The notes below the pieces were generated by a model. That model made no database searches, was not told the DNA's origin, and worked only from the letters and a program-made list of their open reading frames with translations. Both the position numbers and the translations under genes were made by a program. Source: an uncultured Bacteroidales bacterium (GTDB lineage Bacteria > Bacteroidota > Bacteroidia > Bacteroidales > P3). From it: 20,784 nucleotides of DNA. Where the stretch lies: the NCBI GenBank assembly GCA_900319595.1, contig ONOZ01000054.1, positions 1-20,784 on the forward strand, given 5' to 3'. This document shows, one piece after another, positions 1 to 7,281 of this stretch (positions are counted from its first letter, which is position 1; every line of letters begins with the position of its first letter).

Positions 1-618
1 TTATACTTCAAAAATATGGTTGCTGGTGCTTTATTCATCATATTAGGTGCGATATTTGATTTTTTCGATGGTATGACAGCACGACTATTGCATGTATCTT
101 CGCCGATAGGTAAAGAATTGGATTCTTTGAGTGATGTAGTTACTTTTGGCGTTGCTCCCTCTATGATAGCCATGTCGTTAATGTTGGAAGTAAAAGACAG
201 CATATTGGCTGCAATTCCTCTACTTATGGCTCTATTCTCTTCTTATCGTTTAGCAAAGTTTAACTTGGATACACGCCAAACTGAAAATTTCATAGGCTTA
301 GCAACTCCTGCTAATGCGTTTTTTTGGTTAAGTATTCCTTTGATAAGTTTGCAAGAAAGGTTTTCGCATATTTATGAAATAATGTCCTGCTCGTATTTTA
401 TAATTCCAATGGCTATTGTTATGAGTTTGCTTTTGGTTGCAGAGATTCCGATGTTCTCACTAAAATTTCATAATTTCAAATGGGCAGATAATAAAATACG
501 ATTCATATTTTTAGGATTAAGTTTAATATTATTAGCAGTCTTGCAATTTGTCGCAATACCTATTATAATAATATTGTATATCATTTTGTCAATAATTAAC
601 AATATAATAAACAAATAA
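1..618 (+). CDS. pssA: CDP-diacylglycerol--serine O-phosphatidyltransferase (5' truncated by window)
   Basis: Integral membrane enzyme that makes phosphatidylserine from CDP-diacylglycerol and L-serine, the first step towards phosphatidylethanolamine. The reading frame is open from base 1, so the first ATG (position 16) is internal and the N-terminus lies outside the window. The CDP-alcohol phosphatidyltransferase signature DG-x2-AR-x8-G-x3-D-x3-D is complete (DG..AR at codons 24-28, G at 37, D at 41 and 45). Four or five hydrophobic segments follow, the last at the very C-terminus. The family also contains PgsA and other CDP-alcohol transferases; the DFFDGMTAR context and the length of the tail fit PssA best. 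The stop lies 4 nt before purS, so the two are probably co-transcribed. Confidence 0.87.
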   Translation, partial: LYFKNMVAGALFIILGAIFDFFDGMTARLLHVSSPIGKELDSLSDVVTFGVAPSMIAMSLMLEVKDSILAAIPLLMALFSSYRLAKFNLDTRQTENFIGLATPANAFFWLSIPLISLQERFSHIYEIMSCSYFIIPMAIVMSLLLVAEIPMFSLKFHNFKWADNKIRFIFLGLSLILLAVLQFVAIPIIIILYIILSIINNIINK

Positions 619-622
619 GAAA

Positions 623-868
623 ATGAAATATCAAGTTCAAATTAACATTATGCCTTTGAAGGCTTTATTAGATCCACAAGGCAAAGCAGTTACTTCTTCT
701 ATGAAAAACATTGGCATAAATACGATAGAAAACATTCGTATAGGCAAACACATAACCTTAGAAGTAGAGGCAGCAAGCGAAGATGAGGCAAGAAAAACTG
801 TAGAAAAGGCTTGTAACGAATTGTTACACAATCCGATTATGGAAAGTTACGAAATAAATTTCATTTAG
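623..868 (+). CDS. purS: Phosphoribosylformylglycinamidine synthase subunit PurS
   Basis: An 81-residue protein of the PurS family. PurS is the small structural subunit that joins PurL and PurQ into the FGAM synthase complex (fourth step of de novo purine synthesis, ATP and glutamine dependent). The family marks LDPQG-x-AV (residues 16-23) and RIGK (39-42) are present and the length is normal (about 80 residues). The start follows the pssA stop by 4 nt. No purQ or purL lies nearby, so the gene is an orphan here. Some Bacteroidota encode a large PurL with a built-in PurS-like domain; if that holds in this organism, the free PurS would be redundant or have another role. That last point is inference. 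Confidence 0.88.
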   Translation: MKYQVQINIMPLKALLDPQGKAVTSSMKNIGINTIENIRIGKHITLEVEAASEDEARKTVEKACNELLHNPIMESYEINFI

Positions 869-879
869 CAGATAATAGT

Positions 880-921
880 TAGAATGTAACATATATTATC
901 TAACCTATGTGTTACATTCTA
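880..921 (+). other. Perfect 12-bp inverted repeat between purS and queA
   Basis: TAGAATGTAACA (880-891) is repeated as its exact reverse complement TGTTACATTCTA (910-921), with an 18-nt loop. The 3' arm ends 22 nt before the queA ATG. There is no T-tract after it, so it does not look like an intrinsic terminator. It could be an RNA hairpin that limits read-through or queA translation, or a protein-binding palindrome. The repeat itself is directly visible; its function is unknown. Confidence 0.6.
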
Positions 922-943
922 CGTGCTAAGTGCTACATCATCT

Positions 944-2152
944 ATGGTAAAGGACATTTCAATAGAAGAATATGACTATTTGCTACCCGATAGTCAAATA
1001 GCAAAATACCCTTTGCAACAAAGAGATAAAGCAAGGTTGCTATACTTTGACGGCAAACGGATAAAAGATGAAATATTTTCTGATTTGCCTAAACTTTTAG
1101 ACGAGAACTATCTACTTGTCTTTAATGATACTAAGGTGGTAATGGCACGTCTATTTTTTAGAAAGGCAACAGGTTCCATTATTGAAGTGTTTTGTTTAGA
1201 GCCTATTGCTCCTAATGATTTTCAACTCTCATTTTCGCAAACTCAAACTACTACTTGGAAGTGTCTAATTGGCAATAACAAAAAGTGGAAAGAGGGGACA
1301 CTCTCGCAAACTAAGGAGATAAACGGACAAAGCGTAACTTTAACCGCCAAAAGAAAAGAACCAATAAAAGAAAGTTGGATTATAGAATTTTCCTGGGACA
1401 AAGGATTGTCATTTGCTGAGGTAATGCAAAATTTTGGTGTGATTCCTCTACCACCATATCTAAATAGAGAAAGCAAAGAAAGCGACAAAACGGATTACCA
1501 AACCATATATGCTCATTTTGATGGTTCAGTGGCTGCACCAACTGCAGGATTGCATTTCACAGATACAACATTTGCAGACTTGAAAACCAAAAACATCAAA
1601 ACTGACTTCGTAACCTTACATGTCGGAGCGGGGACTTTTAAGCCCGTTACTACAGAAAAGATTGGCGACCATGCAATGCATACCGAGAAAATCACAATTC
1701 CCCAATCTGTTGTAACAAATCTTTTATCTTATATCTATAAAGAAACTATATGTGTTGGCACAACGTCCGTTAGAACCATAGAATCATTGTATTGGTATGG
1801 CGTCAAACTTATTGAGAGTAACTTTTCTCAAACGGAAGTTGACATAAAACAATGGTACTCTTACGAATCGCATAAAGAAATTTCCACTTTAGAATCCTTA
1901 ACTGCCATATTAGAGTATATGGATAAGGAAAAAATAGAATATTTAGTCGGACAAACGCAATTGATTATAGCACCATCATACAGGTATCGCATGGTAAAAG
2001 GCATGATTACGAATTTTCATCAACCAAGAAGTACTTTATTATTGTTAGTCTCGGCAATGATAGGTGAAGGTTGGCAAAAAGTTTATAGCCATGCCTTAAA
2101 AGAAAATTATCGCTTCCTTTCCTATGGTGATTGTTGCCTGTTTAAAGTTTAG
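944..2152 (+). CDS. queA: S-adenosylmethionine:tRNA ribosyltransferase-isomerase
   Basis: QueA transfers and isomerises the ribosyl part of S-adenosylmethionine onto preQ1 at tRNA position 34, giving epoxyqueuosine. Family motifs run in order: LLPDSQIAKYP near the N-terminus, GVIPLPPYLNR and TDYQTIYA mid-protein, then SVAAPTAGLHFT, LHVGAGTFKPV, HAMHTEKI, GTTSVRTIESL, TNFHQPRSTLLLLVSA and YRFLSYGDCC at the end. An in-frame GTG at 923 would add seven residues, but it lies directly behind the inverted repeat. The ATG at 944 gives MVKDISIEEYDYLLP, which matches how the family begins, so I chose it (402 residues). That is longer than E. coli QueA (about 356), and the extra length is in the middle. 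No other queuosine gene is nearby. Confidence 0.95.
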   Translation: MVKDISIEEYDYLLPDSQIAKYPLQQRDKARLLYFDGKRIKDEIFSDLPKLLDENYLLVFNDTKVVMARLFFRKATGSIIEVFCLEPIAPNDFQLSFSQTQTTTWKCLIGNNKKWKEGTLSQTKEINGQSVTLTAKRKEPIKESWIIEFSWDKGLSFAEVMQNFGVIPLPPYLNRESKESDKTDYQTIYAHFDGSVAAPTAGLHFTDTTFADLKTKNIKTDFVTLHVGAGTFKPVTTEKIGDHAMHTEKITIPQSVVTNLLSYIYKETICVGTTSVRTIESLYWYGVKLIESNFSQTEVDIKQWYSYESHKEISTLESLTAILEYMDKEKIEYLVGQTQLIIAPSYRYRMVKGMITNFHQPRSTLLLLVSAMIGEGWQKVYSHALKENYRFLSYGDCCLFKV

Positions 2153-2190
2153 AAAATACTTTTTATCCATAGAATTATTAAAATTTTTTG

Positions 2191-2198
2191 TACATTTG
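2191..2198 (+). promoter_or_regulatory. Bacteroidota-type -7 element (TACATTTG) of the SpoIID-like gene
   Basis: TACATTTG followed by CA fits TAnnTTTG 22 nt before the ATG. A TTTG lies just upstream but not at the usual 19-nt spacing, so only the -7 box is convincing. Confidence 0.5.
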
Positions 2199-2219
2199 CA
2201 CCCTTAAATTTAGTGAAAT

Positions 2220-3356
2220 ATGAAAAAAATAGCAATTTTACTAATAGTGGTAGTCTTATATAGTATATGCTTACAAGCGAATGCCCAATCAGAAAAAAGA
2301 CTTCGCATTCGCATCTTTTCAACTAACAACATAACTCAAGCAAATATTGTCGCATCGTTCGGAAGTTATGTCTTAGATGACAATACTCAGATAAAAAAAC
2401 AAGATAAAGTCAATTTGGCAGTTGATAATGGTAAAGTAAAAGTGTCAATAGGCGATAAGGTGTTGTATAGTAAAGATAGCGTTCGCCTAAGTTCGCAGGA
2501 TTTGAAATGTTTTTTACAAATAATCCCAGCAAATGCAAAAATGAGGCGTTATGATAATGATTTGATTGTCAAATTATCAAAAGACAAAAAAACTTTGCTA
2601 CTAATCAATGATATAACTGAAGATAACTATTTGGCAGGTGTAGTGCAGAGTGAAGCAGGTGGGGCAAGCGATAACGTGGAGTTCTTTAAGGTTCAAGCAA
2701 TCTGCTGTCGTAGCTACATGAATAGGTTCCGCGACAAACACATCAAAGAAGGCTACAATCTATGCGATGATGTCAATTGTCAGGTTTATCTATCTCGTGC
2801 CAACAAGAGTCAATGCATTGAAGGGACATCACAAACTCATGGAGAGATTATTGTAGATGAGGACGACAAAATAATAGAGACTTTGTTCCATTCTAATAGT
2901 GGCGGACAGACTGCTAACAGTGAGGACGTATGGGGCAATAAGATTCCGTATTTACGCAGTGTTGTGGATTCGTTTTCAATAGGTAAGCCAAATTATCAAT
3001 GGGAAAAAGAAATAAAAGAAAAAGATTGGCTGAATTATTTCAAAAGTAAAGGAATTGATATTAAAGATTATAACACCAAACAGGAACTTCTGAATTTTTC
3101 TCAAGCAGATGGTCGCAAGGCTAAGTTATTTGGTATTCCTCTTACACAAATTCGCAAAGATTTTAAGTTGAAAAGCACATTTTTTGATGTAGTCCCATGG
3201 GGTAGCAACGTAAAACTGAAAGGCAAAGGCTATGGTCATGGTGTTGGTATGAGTCAAGAGGGTGCTGTCAATATGTGTGAAGAGGGTTATGAATATTGGG
3301 AGGTGATTGAGCATTATTATCAAGGTGTAAAAATCAAAAATATAAACGAGCAGTAG
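2220..3356 (+). CDS. Secreted SpoIID/LytB-domain protein (peptidoglycan-acting)
   Basis: A 378-residue protein with a signal peptide (hydrophobic 4-20, cleavage near ANAQS at 21-24), so it is exported to the periplasm or outer membrane. Residues about 130-372 form a SpoIID/LytB domain. The segment YLAGVVQSEAGG (137-148) corresponds to the family's GVVxxE motif, and E145 is the likely catalytic acid by comparison with SpoIID lytic transglycosylases. The conserved C-D-x3-C-Q-x-Y motif sits at 182-190, FHSNSGGQT at 223-231 and GYGHGVGMSQEGA at 337-349. In spore formers SpoIID cuts denuded glycan strands; Bacteroidota do not sporulate, so here the family probably acts in cell-wall remodelling or division (inference). 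It has its own promoter and stands apart from queA. Confidence 0.85.
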   Translation: MKKIAILLIVVVLYSICLQANAQSEKRLRIRIFSTNNITQANIVASFGSYVLDDNTQIKKQDKVNLAVDNGKVKVSIGDKVLYSKDSVRLSSQDLKCFLQIIPANAKMRRYDNDLIVKLSKDKKTLLLINDITEDNYLAGVVQSEAGGASDNVEFFKVQAICCRSYMNRFRDKHIKEGYNLCDDVNCQVYLSRANKSQCIEGTSQTHGEIIVDEDDKIIETLFHSNSGGQTANSEDVWGNKIPYLRSVVDSFSIGKPNYQWEKEIKEKDWLNYFKSKGIDIKDYNTKQELLNFSQADGRKAKLFGIPLTQIRKDFKLKSTFFDVVPWGSNVKLKGKGYGHGVGMSQEGAVNMCEEGYEYWEVIEHYYQGVKIKNINEQ

Positions 3357-3408
3357 AAGTTGCCTTGTGTCGATTTGTTAATACACGACGAAAATACTAA
3401 AATAAATT

Positions 3409-3439
3409 TTTGTAAATATATAAAATTTTATTATCTTTG
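3409..3439 (+). promoter_or_regulatory. Promoter of the sugar transporter (TTTG-N19-TATCTTTG)
   Basis: TTTG at 3409-3412, 19 nt, then TATCTTTG at 3432-3439, followed by CA. This is the full Bacteroidota consensus, and it lies inside the longest possible reading frame of the next gene. It therefore supports the ATG at 3465 over the TTG at 3360 as the start. Confidence 0.75.
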
Positions 3440-3464
3440 CATTTTCAAATCAAAAATATCATAT

Positions 3465-4859
3465 ATGAACTATAATAATTCACAATTAGAGAAAAAAGAT
3501 TCATCGCTTGTTCCGATGATTTCTGTTACCGTTCTGTTTTTTATGTGGGGTTTTATCACATCTTTAAATGATGTTCTGATACCTTTTTTAAAAGACGTTT
3601 ATTCTTTAAGTCATTTCAAGGCAAATATAGTACAGTTTGCATTTTTTGGTGCTTATTTTGTCTGTGCCCTTATATTTTATATGTTTGCACGTATAGGAAA
3701 AGACCCTATAACAAAGATGGGGTACAAAAATACACTTGTTATAGGTTTGGTTATCGCTGCCGTTGCTTGTTTTTTATTCGCTATGACGGCTAAAGCAAAT
3801 CTTTCTTTTTCCATTTTTCTAATTACGCTCTTTTTGTTAGGTATTGGTTTGACGTTTTTGCAAATTGCGGCGAATCCTTTTGTGTCTATCATTGGAGATA
3901 GAGAAACCGCATCTTCAAGGCTGAATTTGACTCAGGCTTTCAATAGTTTAGGAACAACCTTAGGACCAGCACTTGGCGGATATTTCGTATTCAACTACTT
4001 CGCAAAAGAATCTACGGGGACTGATGCTGTGTTTATACCGTATTTATTCCTTGCCTGCTTGTTAATTGCAGTAACCGTATTCATTTATACTTCAAAAATC
4101 TCTTACACACAAGAAGATGAGGGTATAAGTAACGCAAAGGAGAGCATCTTTCAAAAACCTTACGTGCTGTTAGGAGCGTTGGGTATATTCTTCTATGTAG
4201 GTGCAGAGGTGGCAATAGGTAGTAACTTCGTTTCTTATATGAAAGAGATGTTAGGAAAACCGGAGAATGTGGCTTCTGCCTTTTTGAGTTATTATTGGGG
4301 AGGTGCCATGATAGGCAGATTTCTTGGTGCAGTGTCATTATCAAACGCTAAGCAATCTTCCAAACTGATTTATATGATATTATTGGCAATTGCATCATTC
4401 GTTATTATATTCCTTGTAAATTATTCATTACATGGCTTGGTATTTCATCAAGTTTGGTTCTTTATAGTGTTTATCGTTTTGAATTTCATATTTTTCTATT
4501 TAGGTAAAGGCAAGCCTGCGTTGAGTTTAAGTATTTTTGCGATGGTTAATTTAGGACTTATCATTTCTTCTTTCATTGCTACTCCAACGGTTGCGGTTTG
4601 GTGTGTGTTGGCAATAGGTCTTTTCAATTCTATTATGTGGGGTAACGTCTTTACTTTAGCTATTGATGGGTTAGGTTCTCAAACAGCATCGGCTTCTTCA
4701 CTATTAGTTATGGCTATTGTAGGTGGTGCGTTATTACCTCCTTTGCAAGGTTTATTAGCAGATGTTATTGGCATAAAATATTCGTTTATCATTCCAATGA
4801 TTTCTTATATTTATCTATGTTTTTACGGATTGAGCGGGTACAAAATAGGTAAGAAATAA
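3465..4859 (+). CDS. Sugar:H+ symporter, MFS superfamily (FucP/GluP family)
   Basis: A 464-residue inner-membrane carrier with about 12 hydrophobic segments. Family motifs are FFMWGFITSLNDVLIP (25-40), AANPFVSIIG (135-144) and RLNLTQAFNSLGTTLGP (152-168), as in the fucose/glucose-galactose/GlcNAc permeases. D36 in SLND matches the proton-linked Asp known in E. coli FucP. The residue just before I-AANPF is Q133, where FucP has a functional Glu; Gln at this site is, as I recall, more typical of the glucose/galactose (GluP) and related branches. I therefore do not assign fucose. A TTG start at 3360 would add 35 polar residues but would span the promoter, so I reject it. No sugar-metabolism gene lies next to it. 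It ends 2 nt from the convergent AlkD-like gene. Confidence 0.88.
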   Translation: MNYNNSQLEKKDSSLVPMISVTVLFFMWGFITSLNDVLIPFLKDVYSLSHFKANIVQFAFFGAYFVCALIFYMFARIGKDPITKMGYKNTLVIGLVIAAVACFLFAMTAKANLSFSIFLITLFLLGIGLTFLQIAANPFVSIIGDRETASSRLNLTQAFNSLGTTLGPALGGYFVFNYFAKESTGTDAVFIPYLFLACLLIAVTVFIYTSKISYTQEDEGISNAKESIFQKPYVLLGALGIFFYVGAEVAIGSNFVSYMKEMLGKPENVASAFLSYYWGGAMIGRFLGAVSLSNAKQSSKLIYMILLAIASFVIIFLVNYSLHGLVFHQVWFFIVFIVLNFIFFYLGKGKPALSLSIFAMVNLGLIISSFIATPTVAVWCVLAIGLFNSIMWGNVFTLAIDGLGSQTASASSLLVMAIVGGALLPPLQGLLADVIGIKYSFIIPMISYIYLCFYGLSGYKIGKK

Positions 4860-4861
4860 TA

Positions 4862-5551
4862 CTATTTACGTCTTAGAGACTTTAAGTATGCTTTCTGCTC
4901 GTCAGTTATTCTATAACTCTCTATGGATTTCTGAATAGTTTTATTGTGAGTCCATTTCTCAAGTTGGTTATTTTGCAAAATAATTATTGTTTGCTCATAT
5001 TGCTTTGCCAATGATGTTGCAAAAAACCACGCTTGCATCATTTTAATATAATATTCTTCTCTTTTGATACCTGCAACTAGCAATAAATACTTTTCTTTAA
5101 AGTTTTCGTCCAAATAATGTTGCATAAGCATTCCTATAGCAAACCTCATAGTGTATTCTTTTTTGCTTTTCAACCATTTTTTGATGTTTACCAATAGTTT
5201 GTCCGTATTTTTATGGAAACATTTTGGAGAAAGTCCATCGCATATTGCCCAGTTATCTATGTAAGGCAAAAACCTTTCTACCTCTTTTATGCAAATACTA
5301 AAATCTTTTATATTATTGACAATACAACTATGCAAAGCATTTTCCTCTAAATAAGTATGAGGCAAATTATTCAAAAAATCGCTATACACCCCTGCTTTAA
5401 TAATCTGTTTTGCATAGTTCTTCAAAGCAGGAGCCCGCACACCTATTATTGTTTGTTTTGAAATATTTGGAATTAACTTTGCTTGAAAATCCCTATATTT
5501 CAAATCCTGTAAGGCGAATAAATCTTGCTCAATTTTATCCTTTTTATTCAT
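4862..5551 (-). CDS. AlkD-type DNA alkylation repair protein (HEAT-like repeats)
   Basis: A 229-residue all-helical protein of the AlkD/COG4912 family. AlkD of Bacillus cereus is a DNA glycosylase that removes N3- and N7-alkylated purines using HEAT-like repeats. Visible family marks are IGVRAPALKNYAK (36-48), the pair W101-x3-D105 in DNWAICDG, which lines up with AlkD W109/D113, and R136 in TMRFAIGML, a likely match to R148. The catalytic Asp and DNA-binding Arg therefore appear intact. A TTG eight codons upstream (5575) falls inside the -7 promoter box on this strand, so the ATG at 5551 is the better start. Some family members are structural or non-catalytic; the residues seen argue for activity but do not prove it. 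Confidence 0.85.
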   Translation of the reverse strand: MNKKDKIEQDLFALQDLKYRDFQAKLIPNISKQTIIGVRAPALKNYAKQIIKAGVYSDFLNNLPHTYLEENALHSCIVNNIKDFSICIKEVERFLPYIDNWAICDGLSPKCFHKNTDKLLVNIKKWLKSKKEYTMRFAIGMLMQHYLDENFKEKYLLLVAGIKREEYYIKMMQAWFFATSLAKQYEQTIIILQNNQLEKWTHNKTIQKSIESYRITDEQKAYLKSLRRK

Positions 5552-5572
5552 ACTCCCACTTATGTTCTCGTG

Positions 5573-5580
5573 CAAAGGTA
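5573..5580 (-). promoter_or_regulatory. -7 element (TACCTTTG, minus strand) of the AlkD-like gene
   Basis: Read on the minus strand, 5580 to 5573 is TACCTTTG followed by CA, 21 nt before the ATG at 5551. No clear TTTG lies 19-20 nt upstream. Transcription probably starts around 5566, giving a very short leader. Confidence 0.5.
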
Positions 5581-5625
5581 ATAAAAAAAACTTTACTTTT
5601 CTTTTAATTTCATTATTTTTTTTCG

Positions 5626-5633
5626 TACCTTTG
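5626..5633 (+). promoter_or_regulatory. -7 element (TACCTTTG) of the beta-helix protein gene
   Basis: TACCTTTG followed by CA, 38 nt before the ATG at 5672, and divergent from the AlkD promoter only 46 nt away. The -33 position is T-rich but has no exact TTTG. Confidence 0.55.
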
Positions 5634-5671
5634 CAGAATTAAATATATAAATATATAAAATACATCAAATT

Positions 5672-7180
5672 ATGAAAAAATTATTTTTATTGTTGATTTT
5701 GTCTTTGGGTCTTATGAGTATTCCACAAGCCCAAGTATTAAACAAATTAAAAAATGCCGCAAAGAAAACTGTAGAAAAGACAGTAGAGGCGGTAGACAAA
5801 GCGGTAAGCAACTCTGTAGAAACGACAAAGGAAGAAGTTGCACCAACTACAAACAACACAAATTCTAATCCTATTAGTAGCATAAATATAGGGAATGGTA
5901 AAACCTACTATGTTTGTAGTTCAACAGGAAGTAATCGTAATGATGGAAGTAAGTCCTCCCCTTTCAAAAATATACAGAAGGCTTTGGACGTTGCTTCGGA
6001 AGGTTCTACAATCTTAGTTGCAGAAGGTAATTATTATGGACTTCTAAATAGTGGGAATATCGTTATTACAAAGCCTGTAACCCTTATAGGTGGTTATAGT
6101 TCAGATTTCTCTAAACGAGATGTATTGACGTACAAAACTATGATACAACCAACTTTACTATCTAACGGATCTGCTAAAGGTGGTGGTACAATACAGTTAA
6201 AAAGTATTGTTGCTCCTAATGATAAGGTTGTTATAGATGGTTTTATTATAGATAGAGGAAACTCTATTGCCTATAACAAAGATGGTAAAGGCAAACCGCA
6301 AGGAGTGGAGAGTCCTATGATGTGTCCAATTGGTGCTGCAGGCATAGGTGGTGATAATTTTGCAGAAACAGGATTAACAACGGAAACTTCTGCTATTTAT
6401 TTTGAAGGTTATCAAGGCGTTGTTAATAATGTACAACTTATAGTTAGAAACTGTACGTTTGCAAATTTACCTAATTTTGCTCTTGTTGGTATAGCAAAAG
6501 CACCTATAACAATGGAAAATAACATATTTGTAAATGTAAGAATGGCTATTTTACATATCACGGGAGGAGATAAGGATAAATGTATCCCTATTACATTTAG
6601 AAATAATACGGTATTATTTGTTTGGACTCGTAAGAACGACCTTGACGAAATGGATATGGGATTTGGTTTCCGTATGACACCAGGAACATCGAATATTTTA
6701 GAAAACAATATCTTTGCTTGCTGTGCATCTTCTGCTATAGATCGTTTGCACGTAGATAGTAATAAGGATAGAGAGGCACAAAGAAAAGATGTGGTTAAAA
6801 ACAATATATTCTTCCTTAATCGTTTAAGCGATTTAGCATTGCCTGGCGGAGGTAAGTTTTTAAGAGTAAGAGCAGAGGATTTTGACGATGTAGAGCAATT
6901 AGCAACAGTTTCTAATAATAGAACTCTATCTGACCCTAAAATATTTAATAATAAAATAAATATGGAATATTTGCAGGGATTTATAAATATGAAAGCCTCT
7001 ACCAATGTGTCGGTAGATTATAATAGCACTGCAAATCAATTCAGGTCTGCATTTGGTATGAATATACAAGGTACTGGTTCTACGACAACAACTATGTTTG
7101 CTAATAGATATCCTTGGCAAGAAGCATTAAAATTGTTTGGAGCAGTACAAGGCTGTGGAGCACAGGTAATAAGGAATTAA
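5672..7180 (+). CDS. Secreted right-handed beta-helix protein (DUF1565-like)
   Basis: A 502-residue protein with a clear signal peptide (MKKLFLLLILSLGLMSIPQAQ). Residues about 22-50 are an Ala/Lys/Val/Glu-rich amphipathic stretch (KLKNAAKKTVEKTVEAVDKA) likely to be helical, followed by a Thr/Asn linker. From about residue 78 comes the pattern KTYYVCSSTGSNRNDG, then SPFKNIQKALDVA and a GSTILVAEGNY strand. This is the usual opening of DUF1565/parallel beta-helix domains, after which come repeated N-rich turns (NNIFVN, RNNTVLF, ENNIFAC, KNNIFFL). Beta-helix proteins often bind or cut polysaccharides, but I see no lyase catalytic signature and give no enzymatic role. There is no C-terminal type IX secretion tail that I can recognise. 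It has its own promoter and is convergent with thiH. Confidence 0.75.
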   Translation: MKKLFLLLILSLGLMSIPQAQVLNKLKNAAKKTVEKTVEAVDKAVSNSVETTKEEVAPTTNNTNSNPISSINIGNGKTYYVCSSTGSNRNDGSKSSPFKNIQKALDVASEGSTILVAEGNYYGLLNSGNIVITKPVTLIGGYSSDFSKRDVLTYKTMIQPTLLSNGSAKGGGTIQLKSIVAPNDKVVIDGFIIDRGNSIAYNKDGKGKPQGVESPMMCPIGAAGIGGDNFAETGLTTETSAIYFEGYQGVVNNVQLIVRNCTFANLPNFALVGIAKAPITMENNIFVNVRMAILHITGGDKDKCIPITFRNNTVLFVWTRKNDLDEMDMGFGFRMTPGTSNILENNIFACCASSAIDRLHVDSNKDREAQRKDVVKNNIFFLNRLSDLALPGGGKFLRVRAEDFDDVEQLATVSNNRTLSDPKIFNNKINMEYLQGFINMKASTNVSVDYNSTANQFRSAFGMNIQGTGSTTTTMFANRYPWQEALKLFGAVQGCGAQVIRN

Positions 7181-7201
7181 GATTTAATGTCAATGCACAA
7201 G

Positions 7202-7238
7202 ACAGATATTTTAATGAAATTTTTCTATAAAATTCTGT
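7202..7238. terminator. Weak inverted repeat between convergent genes
   Basis: ACAGA..ATTTTA (7202-7213) can pair with TAAAAT-TCTGT (7227-7238) with one bulged base. It lies between the stops of the beta-helix gene and thiH, where a bidirectional terminator would be expected. AT-rich, no clean T-tract; low confidence. Confidence 0.25.
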
Positions 7239-7281
7239 TATACAATTTAATCTGAAAAAACTATATCCTTATGTTGCTTAG

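Noticed and set aside
923..943. GTG start seven codons upstream of the chosen queA start
   Set aside because: It follows the inverted repeat directly, and QueA family members begin about at the ATG at 944.
870..943. preQ1 riboswitch ahead of queA
   Set aside because: The region holds a simple long inverted repeat; I see no preQ1-I aptamer features such as the A-rich tail pairing into a short stem-loop or a conserved C-rich loop.
3360..3464. N-terminal extension of the sugar transporter from a TTG
   Set aside because: The stretch contains a perfect TTTG-N19-TATCTTTG promoter and encodes residues unlike the family start. The ATG at 3465 is preferred.
6412..7005. Minus-strand frame of 197 codons inside the beta-helix gene
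   Set aside because: Antisense to a gene with clear signal peptide, promoter and repeat structure; no independent evidence.
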